This document shows positions 28,448 to 37,570 of a stretch of DNA of 64,000 nt, piece by piece. The position numbers and the translations under genes are program-made. Position 1 is the first letter of the stretch. Every line of letters starts with the position of its first letter. The stretch lies in assembly GCA_018402385.1 (NCBI GenBank), contig JAGYJA010000006.1:62001-126000 (forward strand). Direction: 5' to 3'. The notes under the pieces were generated by a model. That model was given only the letters and a program-made list of their open reading frames with translations. It was not told the origin of the DNA and made no database searches. Source of the DNA: Flavobacteriaceae bacterium (GTDB lineage: Bacteria > Bacteroidota > Bacteroidia > Flavobacteriales > Flavobacteriaceae).

Positions 28448-30058
28448 TTATTGTTTAGTTACATAAAAAACATTGCGTTTCAAACGACTCCTTCTATTTT
28501 CTGTTGGATTGACATCGATGCTGTCCAGTTTTTTTAGGTTATAATTTTTAAACACCTTTTCTTTTTCCAACAATTTATTTTCAATTTCACTCACTAATAA
28601 AATAAATGCTTCTTCTCTGGGTAATTGATAGTTATTTCCATCATGTAAAACAGGAATAGCTGAGCCATATTCCCAAACAAGCTCTGGCACAAAATTGTAA
28701 AACTCATATACAGGAACGTTCAGATTTTGAGTATGCTTATTTAAAATTTCAGAACCACGATATTCAGTATTGGGGTTAATTTCTTTGGCAAGCGGCATTC
28801 CAAAACACATTACAGTAACAATAAAAGCAATGGAAGCATAAAACACCCTTTGAATGTTTTTTCTGAGTAAATGGAAGACCATATACAGACCAATGGCAAA
28901 TAGCAGAATGGCTGAAAGTACAAACCAAATAAAGGAGTTTTGAAGGCTTTCGCCGAAATATAAATACCCGGCAATTGGAAAAGCAATACCAATCAATGCA
29001 ATCAAACCAAAATGAAAATACACCGGCCAGGTTTCTTTCGCTTTAAGCGATTTGAAACTTCTGAACAAGTATTCTATATAAAAAGCCGTGTTGATGGCTA
29101 AAGGAAACAAAACAGGCAAAAGATACCGTGATTTTTTTTCCGGAATAATTGAAAGTAAAACGACCGCTATAAGTGTCCATAATAAACTAAACTGGTAGGC
29201 TTTTTTATGAAATACTTTGTCCTTTAGGTAGGGGTAAAGTAAGGCTACAAATGCGGGAATTGTCCATAATCCGCTTTGTACAACAAAACTCCAGTAATAA
29301 TAAAAGGGACGCACGTTGTAATTGATCCATCTTCCAGCTTCCAGAGAAGTAATTTCTGTCACAGCGCGGGTGTCAAAGAAATAAACATACAAACTCCAGG
29401 AGCCTGAAACAATTACAGCTGCGAGAATACTCAACACTATGGGAAAAAGTCTTCCTTTTTTGAACTTAAACACGACGCCATAAGCTATTAAAAAGGGAAG
29501 CAGCAATGCATACAAAGAAACCGGCCCTTTGCTTAAAAATGAAAATCCAAAAAAGAGACCTGCTATAAGCGCGTTTCTGTATAAATTTTTACTTTCTCTA
29601 AAAAGTTTAATAATATAGAAAATTGCAACCAGCATAAAGCCGTGTGTAAAAATGTCCCATTGCCCATCTCTACTTGAAAAAATAATATGGAAAGAGGTGA
29701 CAGCAATAAGCCCCGCAAGGAATGAAAACTGTTTTTCAGCTGTGATTTTTAATGAGATAAAATAAGTCATTAATACACCAATGAGTCCTAAAATTGCAGC
29801 AGGAAGCCGAAGGCCAAAAAGACTGTCCAGCCCAAAGACACTAACTGAAAAGGCAGTCAACCAGGTGGGTAATGGCGGTTTTTGATAGCGTGGCAACTCG
29901 TTGAGGGTGGTAAAAATCCAGTTGCCATTTTGAAGCATTTCGCGTGCTGTGATAAAATTGCGGGCTTCCATAATATTTATAAAAATGGCATCAAGATTTA
30001 TAAAAAATACAAGAATGCAAACTAATATTAACCAGAAAACTTCTTTATTTTTTTTCAT
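28448..30058 (-). CDS. ArnT-like glycosyltransferase family 39 membrane protein
   Basis: This 536-residue protein has about 12 membrane helices and a first periplasmic loop with the acidic motif in I-M-E-A-R-N-F (PMT/ArnT-type), then L-P-R-Y-Q-K-P-P-L-P-T-W, the substrate-binding block of undecaprenyl-phosphate-sugar transferases. Its 5' end overlaps the LAB_N gene by 14 bases. Together with the GT2 and LAB_N genes it forms a set that makes a polyprenyl-phosphate sugar and transfers it to an acceptor such as lipid A or a protein. The acceptor is unknown. Confidence 0.85.
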   Translation of the reverse strand: MKKNKEVFWLILVCILVFFINLDAIFINIMEARNFITAREMLQNGNWIFTTLNELPRYQKPPLPTWLTAFSVSVFGLDSLFGLRLPAAILGLIGVLMTYFISLKITAEKQFSFLAGLIAVTSFHIIFSSRDGQWDIFTHGFMLVAIFYIIKLFRESKNLYRNALIAGLFFGFSFLSKGPVSLYALLLPFLIAYGVVFKFKKGRLFPIVLSILAAVIVSGSWSLYVYFFDTRAVTEITSLEAGRWINYNVRPFYYYWSFVVQSGLWTIPAFVALLYPYLKDKVFHKKAYQFSLLWTLIAVVLLSIIPEKKSRYLLPVLFPLAINTAFYIEYLFRSFKSLKAKETWPVYFHFGLIALIGIAFPIAGYLYFGESLQNSFIWFVLSAILLFAIGLYMVFHLLRKNIQRVFYASIAFIVTVMCFGMPLAKEINPNTEYRGSEILNKHTQNLNVPVYEFYNFVPELVWEYGSAIPVLHDGNNYQLPREEAFILLVSEIENKLLEKEKVFKNYNLKKLDSIDVNPTENRRSRLKRNVFYVTKQ

Positions 30059-30668
30059 TGTAATTTAAATAAATGTTTCTCACATAGACTATTGAGCCAA
30101 ATATATGACCGGCGAGCAAAACAGGGTCTTCCCTAAATATAGCATAAATTAAAATCAAGAAACTACCTGATAAACTCAAAATCCAAAATCCTAAGGGAAG
30201 TAAAGACTCCTTCTTTTTTTCAGAATAGATCCATTGGTAGAAAAATCGAAATGTAAATGTAATTTGAGCAACGATTCCCAATAAAAGCAGCCAAAACGGG
30301 ATGGCTTCATTTTTTAACAAATTATCTATATCATAGGTGTTATTGTGATAGGAATAAATCACAATTAAAATCGGGAAAATAAATACAAACCATCTTAAAA
30401 ACCGATGAATTTGTTTCCATTGTCCTTGTAATTGTAAATTTCTAATATAAATGAAATAAGTTAATGTTTGCCCCAGCATAATGGCAAAATCATCTCTAAA
30501 ATAGCCGTAAACAAAGAGTAAAAAGGATGCTAAAAGTGAAAGTTGCCAAAACAGTGTGGGAGTAATTACTTTTTTATTTTTCTCAGAAACTACCCACTGT
30601 ACAAGTGTTCTGGCAGAAAATAGAATTTGTGCTAAAAAACCCAAACTGTATATCCACCAATGACTCAT
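30045..30668 (-). CDS. Membrane protein with two lipid-A-disaccharide-synthase N-terminal (LAB_N) domains
   Basis: This 207-residue protein contains two tandem LAB_N repeats. Each starts with L-G-(F/I)-x-A-Q-I-x-F and contains R-(T/F)-x3-Q-W-x3-S-E-K-K, at residues about 9-35 and 130-160, with three hydrophobic segments per repeat. LAB_N domains occur as free-standing small membrane proteins next to GT2/ArnT genes, as here. The role is unknown; a flippase-like or transferase-accessory function for the polyprenyl-linked sugar is inferred. Confidence 0.8.
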   Translation of the reverse strand: MSHWWIYSLGFLAQILFSARTLVQWVVSEKNKKVITPTLFWQLSLLASFLLFVYGYFRDDFAIMLGQTLTYFIYIRNLQLQGQWKQIHRFLRWFVFIFPILIVIYSYHNNTYDIDNLLKNEAIPFWLLLLGIVAQITFTFRFFYQWIYSEKKKESLLPLGFWILSLSGSFLILIYAIFREDPVLLAGHIFGSIVYVRNIYLNYNEKK

Positions 30669-31378
30669 GATTTTTTACCAATCTTGTAATTAATGTATTT
30701 CTTTTTCATCCACAGATAGGCAAAACAATCCATTAAAGGACCCACAAGCCGGTTCCATAAACCAAACTTAGCTTGTCCGGCTATTCTTGGAAAATGCCTC
30801 ACGGGTACTTGTTTTATCTTTCCATTTTGTAAAAGAATCATGGCAGGTAAAAATCGGTGTAAGCCTTTGAACATTGGAATGCGTTTCGCAAAATCGGTTT
30901 TGATTATTTTTAAAGGGCAGCCGGTATCATCCATACCGTCTTTGGTAAATGCACGACGAATCCCGTTTGCAATTTTGGATGACATGTTTTTAACAAAACT
31001 GTCTTTTCGGTTAGAACGCACACCTGTAACAAGATCATATTGCTCAATCTCTTCAAGTAAAAGGTTAAAGTCTTGTGGACTGGTTTGGAGATCAGCATCT
31101 ATATAACCCACCAAAGGTGAGGTGACATAGTCAAATCCGGCTTTGATAGCCGCGCTTAGCCCACAGTTTTTCTCGAAAGCTATAAAATGAAATTCAGGCC
31201 TGCGGGAACAAATTGCTTCTATGAATTGCTGGCTGTTGTCTTTTGAGCCATCATTAACAAATAATACTGAAGTTTTTACTGTGGCAATTTTCAGATAATC
31301 AATCAGTTCTTGTTCAAGCCGCAACATATTATCTTCTTCATTGTATATGGGAACTATAATTGTTAAAGCTACATTCAT
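30665..31378 (-). CDS. Glycosyltransferase family 2 (dolichol/polyprenyl-phosphate sugar synthase type)
   Basis: The 237-residue GT-A domain has V-P-I-Y-N-E-E-D-N at the N-terminus, V-N-D-G-S-K-D, Y-I-D-A-D-L-Q-T-S-P (DxD-like) and a distal R-K-D-S segment. It has no C-terminal membrane pair, which suits a soluble DPM1/ArnC-like synthase. It overlaps the LAB_N gene by 4 bases and heads the three-gene operon. It would load a nucleotide sugar onto polyprenyl phosphate for the ArnT-like transferase. Confidence 0.88.
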   Translation of the reverse strand: MNVALTIIVPIYNEEDNMLRLEQELIDYLKIATVKTSVLFVNDGSKDNSQQFIEAICSRRPEFHFIAFEKNCGLSAAIKAGFDYVTSPLVGYIDADLQTSPQDFNLLLEEIEQYDLVTGVRSNRKDSFVKNMSSKIANGIRRAFTKDGMDDTGCPLKIIKTDFAKRIPMFKGLHRFLPAMILLQNGKIKQVPVRHFPRIAGQAKFGLWNRLVGPLMDCFAYLWMKKKYINYKIGKKS

Positions 31379-31484
31379 ACTGTTTTAATTGTGATAACAA
31401 AAGTATTTCTTTTTTTAAAACAACAATTTTTTTTAAGTGTAAATCTAAAATCTTCTTACCTTGTTGCCTCAAAAAAAGAATACA

Positions 31485-32438
31485 ATGAAAATCCTCATTA
31501 CCGGTGCTGCTGGTTTTATTGGTTCCCATACAGCAGAACGACTTCAAAGTAATGGACACGAAGTGATTGGTTTAGATAATTTTTCACCTTATTACAGTGT
31601 TGATCTAAAGAAAATCAATGTTGACGAACTTATCAACAATAATATTCAATTTTTGGAGTGTGATTTAAGAGAGTCCATTTCGTTTAAATTATTGCCAAAG
31701 GATTTTGATGTGGTGATTCATTTTGCTGCACATCCGGGAATCTCTGAAAGTTCTTCTTTTGAAGATTATTTTTCAAATAATGTTTTAGGAACAAAAAATT
31801 TGCTGGATTTTGTCGAAAGCTGTGAAAAACCTCCTTACTTTATCAATATTGCCACCTCCTCCATTTATGGTGCTGAAGCAGCATTTGATGAGACAAACAC
31901 CCCAAAACCAACTTCCAATTATGGCGTGACAAAACTAGCTGCTGAACAACTGGTGATGGCAAAGGTGCGATTGCATGTATTGAAAGGATGTTCTTTGAGA
32001 CTTTATTCAGTTTATGGACCAAGAGAACGCCCGGACAAGCTTTATACAAAACTCATTGCCTGCGGTTTAAAAGGAGAAGCTTTTCCTTTGTTTCAGGGAA
32101 GCTTAGAGCATTTAAGAAGTTTTACTTATGTGCAGGATATTGTTGATGGAATTGTTAGTGTATTAGATCTTATGGACATCTGTAATGGAGAAATAATAAA
32201 CCTTGGAACTGAAGAAGAAAATACAACTCAAGCAGGAATTCAAACTGTAGAAGCTATTTTGGGCAAAACCATTCAAATAAATTACTTGCCAAGTAAAAGA
32301 ACAGGCGACCAGTTGCGCACACGCGCTGTTATTGACAAAGCAAAAAAGTTGTTAAATTATAACCCAAAAACGAATTTGAAACAAGGCTTAGAGCAACAAG
32401 TAGCATGGTACAAAGCTACTTTTTTGAAAAAAGTTTAA
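31485..32438 (+). CDS. NAD-dependent sugar epimerase/dehydratase
   Basis: This 317-residue extended SDR protein has a Rossmann G-A-A-G-F-I-G motif at residues 8-14, D-N-F at the cofactor-selecting strand end, catalytic S-S and Y-G-V-T-K (YxxxK), and a substrate loop R-L-Y-S-V-Y-G-P-R-E-R-P. The family acts on nucleotide sugars (GalE, UDP-glucuronate epimerase and relatives). The start is ATG 31485; an in-frame TTG at 31461 is less likely. The 3' end overlaps the convergent meaB gene by 23 bases. Confidence 0.85.
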   Translation: MKILITGAAGFIGSHTAERLQSNGHEVIGLDNFSPYYSVDLKKINVDELINNNIQFLECDLRESISFKLLPKDFDVVIHFAAHPGISESSSFEDYFSNNVLGTKNLLDFVESCEKPPYFINIATSSIYGAEAAFDETNTPKPTSNYGVTKLAAEQLVMAKVRLHVLKGCSLRLYSVYGPRERPDKLYTKLIACGLKGEAFPLFQGSLEHLRSFTYVQDIVDGIVSVLDLMDICNGEIINLGTEEENTTQAGIQTVEAILGKTIQINYLPSKRTGDQLRTRAVIDKAKKLLNYNPKTNLKQGLEQQVAWYKATFLKKV

Positions 32439-33504
32439 ATAATTTATTTGCCGCTTCAAAGGGAGTGGTTTTGTGTTTTTCTAGGGCTTTGAGCAATTTT
32501 GGGAGTTCAGTTTTTATATCTGGATGGTTGTAAAAGTCGGTTTTAAGTTGTTCTTCAATAGTTTGATGTAGCCAAAATTTATTCTGCTCGATGCGCTCGT
32601 GTTCAAAAAAGCCATTTTCTTTAGTTAATTTTATATATCCTTGAACAATCTCCCAGATTGCTTCTATACCTTCATTGTTTATAGCACTACAAGTTGCGGT
32701 TTTGGGAGTCCAATTGCTTTCTTTGGATGGGAACAGGTGTAAAGCCCTTTGAAATTCTACTTTGGCTTGTTGGGCGGCTTTGGTATTTTCGCCATCGGCT
32801 TTATTGATGACGATGACATCGGCCATTTCCATGATTCCGCGTTTGATGCCTTGTAATTCGTCACCGGCTCCGGCCAGTTTAAGCAACAAAAAGAAATCGG
32901 TCATCGAGTGGACGGCGGTTTCACTCTGTCCCACACCCACAGTCTCAATGAGAATCACATCAAAGCCTGCTGCTTCACAAAGGATGATGCTTTCCCTGGT
33001 TTTTCGGGCAACGCCACCCAATGATTTTCCGGAAGCTGAGGGTCTTATAAAGGCATTTTCTTCTTTGACCAGTTCTTCCATTCGGGTTTTGTCACCAAGG
33101 ATACTTCCACCACTTACAGAACTGCTTGGGTCCACAGTGAGGACGGCTACTTTTTTGCCTTTTGCTAAAAGTAATTTTCCAAAGCTTTCAATAAAGGTGC
33201 TTTTTCCCACTCCGGGAACACCGGTTATTCCTATTCGAACTGATTGATTTGCAAAGGGAAGGCATCCTTCAATAATTTTCTGTGCAATCTCTGAATGTTT
33301 GCTTGAAGTGCTTTCTACAAAGGTGATAGCACGACTTAGCGCGACTTGGTTTCCTTTGCGTATCTCCTGTATAAGAATCTCAGCTTCGGGTTGTTTTAGT
33401 CGTTGTTGTTTGATGTATTCAGCAGCATTAGCATCTAAGGAAGTTGACTTGCCTCCCGATGTATTTTTATGAAGAGCAGAATCTGTTTGCTGCTTTTTAC
33501 TCAT
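32416..33504 (-). CDS. meaB: Methylmalonyl-CoA mutase-associated GTPase MeaB
   Basis: This 362-residue protein has a Walker A loop G-V-P-G-V-G-K-S-T, a D-P-S-S segment, E-T-V-G-V-G-Q-S-E (switch region) and N-K-A-D (guanine specificity), all typical of MeaB/ArgK P-loop GTPases. MeaB protects and helps reload B12-dependent methylmalonyl-CoA mutase. The mutase genes are not in this window. Confidence 0.92.
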   Translation of the reverse strand: MSKKQQTDSALHKNTSGGKSTSLDANAAEYIKQQRLKQPEAEILIQEIRKGNQVALSRAITFVESTSSKHSEIAQKIIEGCLPFANQSVRIGITGVPGVGKSTFIESFGKLLLAKGKKVAVLTVDPSSSVSGGSILGDKTRMEELVKEENAFIRPSASGKSLGGVARKTRESIILCEAAGFDVILIETVGVGQSETAVHSMTDFFLLLKLAGAGDELQGIKRGIMEMADVIVINKADGENTKAAQQAKVEFQRALHLFPSKESNWTPKTATCSAINNEGIEAIWEIVQGYIKLTKENGFFEHERIEQNKFWLHQTIEEQLKTDFYNHPDIKTELPKLLKALEKHKTTPFEAANKLFKLFSKK

Positions 33505-33599
33505 TTCATTAGTTTAAGACAAATTTAATAATATGAATTTGATAACCATCGTTTTCTCTTGTATATTTAAATTTCTCAATAATCAATAAAAATTAGACC

Positions 33600-34025
33600 A
33601 TGAAGACATTGTACAAAACTTCGGTAACCGCATCAGGAGCCAGGGCCGGAAATATCAAATCTGAAGATGATAAAATAAATATGCAACTTTCTATACCCAA
33701 ATCTATGGGTGGTGACGGTGGGGATGGAACCAATCCCGAACAACTTTTTGGAGGAGCTTATTCGGCTTGTTTTGGTAGTGCTTTGCTTGCAGTGGCCAAA
33801 GATCATAAAGTTACTTTGGGTAATTTTACTGTTACTGCAAACATTAGCTTGACAAAATCTGAAGAAGGAGATTTAAACTTAAAAGCAGTTATGGATTGTT
33901 ATCTGCCCGGACACGATATTGAAACCGGCGAAAAGCTGGTAAATGCCGCACATGAAATTTGTCCCTTTTCAAGAGCCACTAGAGATAATATTGATGTGAC
34001 TTTAAATTTGCTGTTGGATGAATAA
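33600..34025 (+). CDS. ohr: Organic hydroperoxide resistance protein (Ohr/OsmC family)
   Basis: This 141-residue protein has the two redox cysteines of the Ohr type: the first in the helix G-A-Y-S-A-C-F-G-S-A-L and the second in I-C-P-F-S-R-A. The N-terminal G-R-x-G-like and G-G-D-G-G-D-G-T-N-P-E-Q loops are also typical. Ohr reduces organic hydroperoxides with dihydrolipoyl donors in the cytoplasm. It appears monocistronic. Confidence 0.9.
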   Translation: MKTLYKTSVTASGARAGNIKSEDDKINMQLSIPKSMGGDGGDGTNPEQLFGGAYSACFGSALLAVAKDHKVTLGNFTVTANISLTKSEEGDLNLKAVMDCYLPGHDIETGEKLVNAAHEICPFSRATRDNIDVTLNLLLDE

Positions 34026-34094
34026 TACTTTTAAAAATTTTAAAAATTAGGGTTTTTGGCTTGAGTTTTGTTATATATACAATAACGTATTTTA

Positions 34095-34169
34095 ATGAAA
34101 CATAAAGTAAACTTTCCAAGAACCGGAAAGTCCCTAAAAAGAAACATTATAGAAATGTATTTCAAATAA
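34095..34169 (+). CDS. Possible 24-residue small protein
   Basis: ATG 34095 opens a 24-codon ORF encoding a basic peptide (M-K-H-K-V-N-F-P-R-T-G-K-S-L-K-R...). It is preceded by an AT-rich promoter-like stretch (34060-34085) and ends inside the 5' A-tract of a strong terminator. The tight promoter-ORF-terminator packaging suggests a small transcribed unit. Homologues are not known to me and the ORF may be chance. Confidence 0.25.
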   Translation: MKHKVNFPRTGKSLKRNIIEMYFK

Positions 34170-34203
34170 AAAACACCTGTAATAATTTACAGGTGTTTTT
34201 TAT
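34168..34203. terminator. Strong bidirectional terminator
   Basis: A near-perfect inverted repeat of about 14 bases (AACACCTGTAA / TTACAGGTGTT with flanking A and T runs) has a 4-base loop. It lies between the Ohr gene and small ORF on the plus strand and the SOD gene on the minus strand, with T-runs in both directions. Confidence 0.85.
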
Positions 34204-34220
34204 TAAAGCAAATCATTTAA

Positions 34221-34802
34221 TTATTTAATAATTCCACCACAACTAATGCGTCCGCCGGCATCACCAGTGGGCTGTGTTACAAAATCATCAATACCTTGAT
34301 GTACAATCACAGACTTACCAACAATATTTTTGGTATCATCTTCACAGCCAATACACCATTGGTCTGTTTCAAATTGAATCATGCCTTTTCCGTTTTCATC
34401 TGCTTCAAAGTTTCCAATGTCACCTTTGTGGTATCCTTTTTCATCTCCCCACTTTCCGTGTGGCTCAAAAGTGGGATTCCAATGACCTCCTGTTGAAGTG
34501 CCATCAGGAGCAGAACAATCGGCTTTCTCGTGTAAGTGAATGGCGTGCATTCCGGGAGTTAATCCTTCAAATTCACCCTGCATCTTTACTATACCATTCT
34601 CTTCAGTAAAAGAGATATTTCCGTTTGTATTTGAGTCGCTTCGAGGCTCCATTATTATTGAAAGCTGTTTGACTTCAACGTTTTCTTCCACTTTTTCTTC
34701 AACGGTTTCTTCTTGTATTTCATTTGAATCATTTGTTTTGTTTTTACAACTGATTAATGCCACAAAAAGAACCATATAAATTGCTAAAAATTTAATTTTC
34801 AT
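34221..34802 (-). CDS. sodC: Cu/Zn superoxide dismutase, lipoprotein form
   Basis: This 193-residue protein has a lipoprotein signal (A-L-I-S-C) and an acidic linker (residues 25-50). The SodC domain keeps the metal-binding His residues: H-A-I-H-L-H-E (Cu site), G-G-H-W-N-P and H-G-K-W-G-D-E-K-G-Y-H-K-G-D (bridging His and Zn site), and V-I-V-H-Q-G (Cu site). It also keeps the disulfide cysteines and the C-terminal G-D-A-G-G-R-I-S-C-G. It is membrane-anchored outside the cytoplasm and dismutates superoxide. Confidence 0.92.
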   Translation of the reverse strand: MKIKFLAIYMVLFVALISCKNKTNDSNEIQEETVEEKVEENVEVKQLSIIMEPRSDSNTNGNISFTEENGIVKMQGEFEGLTPGMHAIHLHEKADCSAPDGTSTGGHWNPTFEPHGKWGDEKGYHKGDIGNFEADENGKGMIQFETDQWCIGCEDDTKNIVGKSVIVHQGIDDFVTQPTGDAGGRISCGGIIK

Positions 34803-34940
34803 AGGATTTGTTTTTAAGTTAATTATTATTGCACAATTTACAAGAAGTTAAAGCCCCAAACAAAATTTTAGTAAAGATTTAAAAAGAATAAGCGATATCA
34901 GTCACTTATCCTTTTTTAAATTTATGAACGACTATAACGA

Positions 34941-36838
34941 CTATTGAATTTCAGTATCTGCTTTTAAATAGGTGTTTAAAAATTCGAGTATGCTTTCATT
35001 GGCTTTGATTTGATTTTCTTTTTTTACAAATCCGTGGCCTTCATCCTCAAACAATACATATTCAACAGGAACACCGTTTTTTTGAACGTTTTCGACAATC
35101 TCATCAGATTCTATTTGTAAAACCCTTGGGTCTGTTGCACCTTGTAAAACCATTAGTGGTTTGGTAACATTTTCAGTATGAAATAAAGGTGAAATGCGAT
35201 GCAGTCGAATACTGTCTACTGTGTTTGGGTCACCCATTTCAAGATACAAAGCATCTTTGAAAGTTTCCCACCAAGGCGGAATGCTTTTTAATGTTCGCAA
35301 CCAGTTAGTCACTCCATATATATTTACACCCACATCAAACTCTTCGGGTGCAAAAGTCAGTGCAGCCATTGTCATATAACCACCATAAGAACCACCAATG
35401 ATTCCAATTTTATCTCCATCAATTTCCGGTTGTTGAGCCAGCCAGTTTTTGCCTTCAATGCAATCTTGTAAATCCCCTTCACCGTGGTTTTGATCATCTA
35501 GCTGAAAAAATGTTTTTCCATAACCACTGCTTCCGCGATTGTTTAAGGCAAGTACCGCATACCCGTGATTTACCAAATACTGTATAAGAGAGCTAAATCC
35601 TTGTCTTGATTGCCCGCCGGGTCCACCATGAACCCAAACCAATGCCGGTACGGGATTGTCTGCAGAAGCATTATGGGGTACATAATAAACCGATGGAATC
35701 TCAAGGCCGTCAAAGGAAGGGTATCTTATAATTTTTGCAGCAACTAAGATCTTCCGGATTGATGACGTCGTTTAATGCATCTGTTAATTTGACTTGTTCT
35801 TTTGTTTCTAGATTATATGCATACATGATTGGTTGGTGTATGAGAACCACCCACATTCAATAATGCCATTGTTTCATCTCTTGAAAATTGAATTCCGGTG
35901 ATGTATGCATTATCAAATTCAGGTAATTCAAGGTTTTTACCTGTGGAGGTTTCAGTGATTTCAAGAGTGTTTGCAGCATCTTCATTAATAAAAACCGTGC
36001 GGTATTTTCCGTTATGGCTAAATCCAACTCCCCAGATATCCCAATCCTTTTCCATTACTTTTTCTGAAGTTTTATTTGCTATATCATAACGCATAGCTAC
36101 CGCAAATTCACCATCGGTGTCTGTTGTGTAGTAAAAATATGTATCGTCTATTGAAAAATCCTGAGCAGAGTTGCCGCTTTGCGTTTCGTTTATTTGTGTA
36201 AATATTTGTTCGTTGGTATCATAAATAAACAAATCAGAATCATTGGTGTTTAAAGATTTTGAAAATGCAATGTATTTTCCTGTATTTGAAATTCCTCCAA
36301 AATTATAAGCGTCTTTATTGTCGAAAATCATTTTAGAATCAAAGGATTCCAAATCCATTTCATAAACATCTGTATAACGAGGGTCTCTTTCATTACTACC
36401 ATAATAAAGTTTAGTCCCATCTTTTGACCAGCCATAAAATAAAGCGCGTGCATTTTCAGCTGGCGTTAAACGCGTAATTTCTCCGTCATCCATCATAAAT
36501 ATTTTGTAGATCTCATCGCCGTTTCCATCCATTCTAAATAGAATTCTGTCATCGTTTGGAAAATACGAAATAGAGTACACAGAGGAAGAGTCTGAAGCCG
36601 TAACAGGAGTCATTTCACCACCAGATGCAGGAAGTGTATAGATATTATAAATTCCTGATCGATTACTGCTAACGAGTACTGTGGAGTTGTCTTTTGAAAA
36701 ACCGCTTCCAAAAACGGCTTCATTGTCCATAAATTGAGCAATGGTGTATTGAGCGATTTCTTTTTCTGGTTGTCTTTCTTTTTCCGCGCAGGAAATAAGC
36801 AGAAACAGCAATGCTGCAACTAAACTGATTTGTTTCAT
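34941..36838 (-). pseudogene. S9 family peptidase (prolyl oligopeptidase type), lipoprotein; two frameshifts
   Basis: The N-terminal part (36838 to about 35827) is a lipoprotein (L-I-S-C) with WD40/PD40-like propeller repeats. The C-terminal part (35642 to 34941) is an alpha/beta hydrolase with W-V-H-G-G-P-G-G, catalytic Ser in G-G-S-Y-G-G-Y, D in G-A-T-D-P-R-V and His in E-D-E-G-H-G-F. Between them the frame must be corrected twice: removing one C at 35827 restores ...TN-MYAYNLETKE..., and removing one T at 35746-35747 restores ...EDL-VAAKIIRYPSFDG.... The intact product would be about 631 residues. Confidence 0.85.
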
Positions 36839-36921
36839 TGATTGATAAGTTTTGGTTATTAATTGCTCTAAGGTAGTAAAAATACTGAAAACAAGCGGAT
36901 TGTGTTTTAAGAAAAAGAAGT

Positions 36922-37495
36922 TTAATTCTTCTTTAGTTTCTTAATTCTTCTTGGATTCCACCAAAGATAAAAACCGGTAACAGAGAGAAACATAAGTGCC
37001 AAACATGTAATGGTAACATAGATTTTTTTTACTTCTTCATTGTTTGTTTTGAATAAAAAATCAAGAATGGAGCCATCATGAATTTGCTCTATGATGTCTG
37101 ATGTTCTGGTTTTCACCGAAAGGATCTCACCAGATTTAATCCCCACCTGAACTTCGCTATAATGGTGCTCAAAACGCACTTTTGCAACTCCTTGACAGTG
37201 GTCTGATATCAAGTCTGTTTACTTCAGGATCAAGATCTGTATTTTCTAGAATATAAGTAGTGGCGATTTTTTCAATTTCTTCTAAGGAAAGTGATGGTAA
37301 ATTGACGGTATCTTTTTGAGTGGGAGGAATGAATTTAAATTCTTTTTTCCAGGCTAAAAGCAAACCTGTACCAGCTATGATAAACATAAATACAAAAGTT
37401 GCAATCGCAATGTATTTATGAATTTTTCGGTACCAGCGTGTGGATTTTGCAATTTTTTTTGCGGAATTTTCCAAGAATTTTTTTTTGAAAATCAA
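36922..37495 (-). pseudogene. PepSY-associated membrane protein; frameshifted
   Basis: Two frames overlap. The first (37495 to about 37195) has a basic N-terminus, a membrane helix (I-A-I-A-T-F-V-F-M-F-I-I-A-G-T-G-L-L) and the start of a PepSY domain. The second (about 37195 to 36922) holds the rest of the domain (G-V-A-K-V-R-F-E, Q-I-H-D-G-S), a second helix and a W-W-N-P-R-R end. The shift lies near 37190-37200, in the C-A-A-G-G segment. The intact product would be about 190 residues. The family is linked to iron or flavin reduction at the membrane, but function here is unknown. Confidence 0.7.
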
Positions 37496-37545
37496 AAATA
37501 CATAAATCCCTCAGATAACCTAAAAAATAAATGTTAATCATAACC

Positions 37546-37553
37546 TATATTTG
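37546..37553 (+). promoter_or_regulatory. -7 promoter element for the FAD oxidoreductase gene
   Basis: TATATTTG matches TAnnTTTG and lies 17 bases before the ATG. No clear -33 TTG is seen at the usual spacing. Confidence 0.4.
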
Positions 37554-37570
37554 TAGCGTCAATAAAACCC

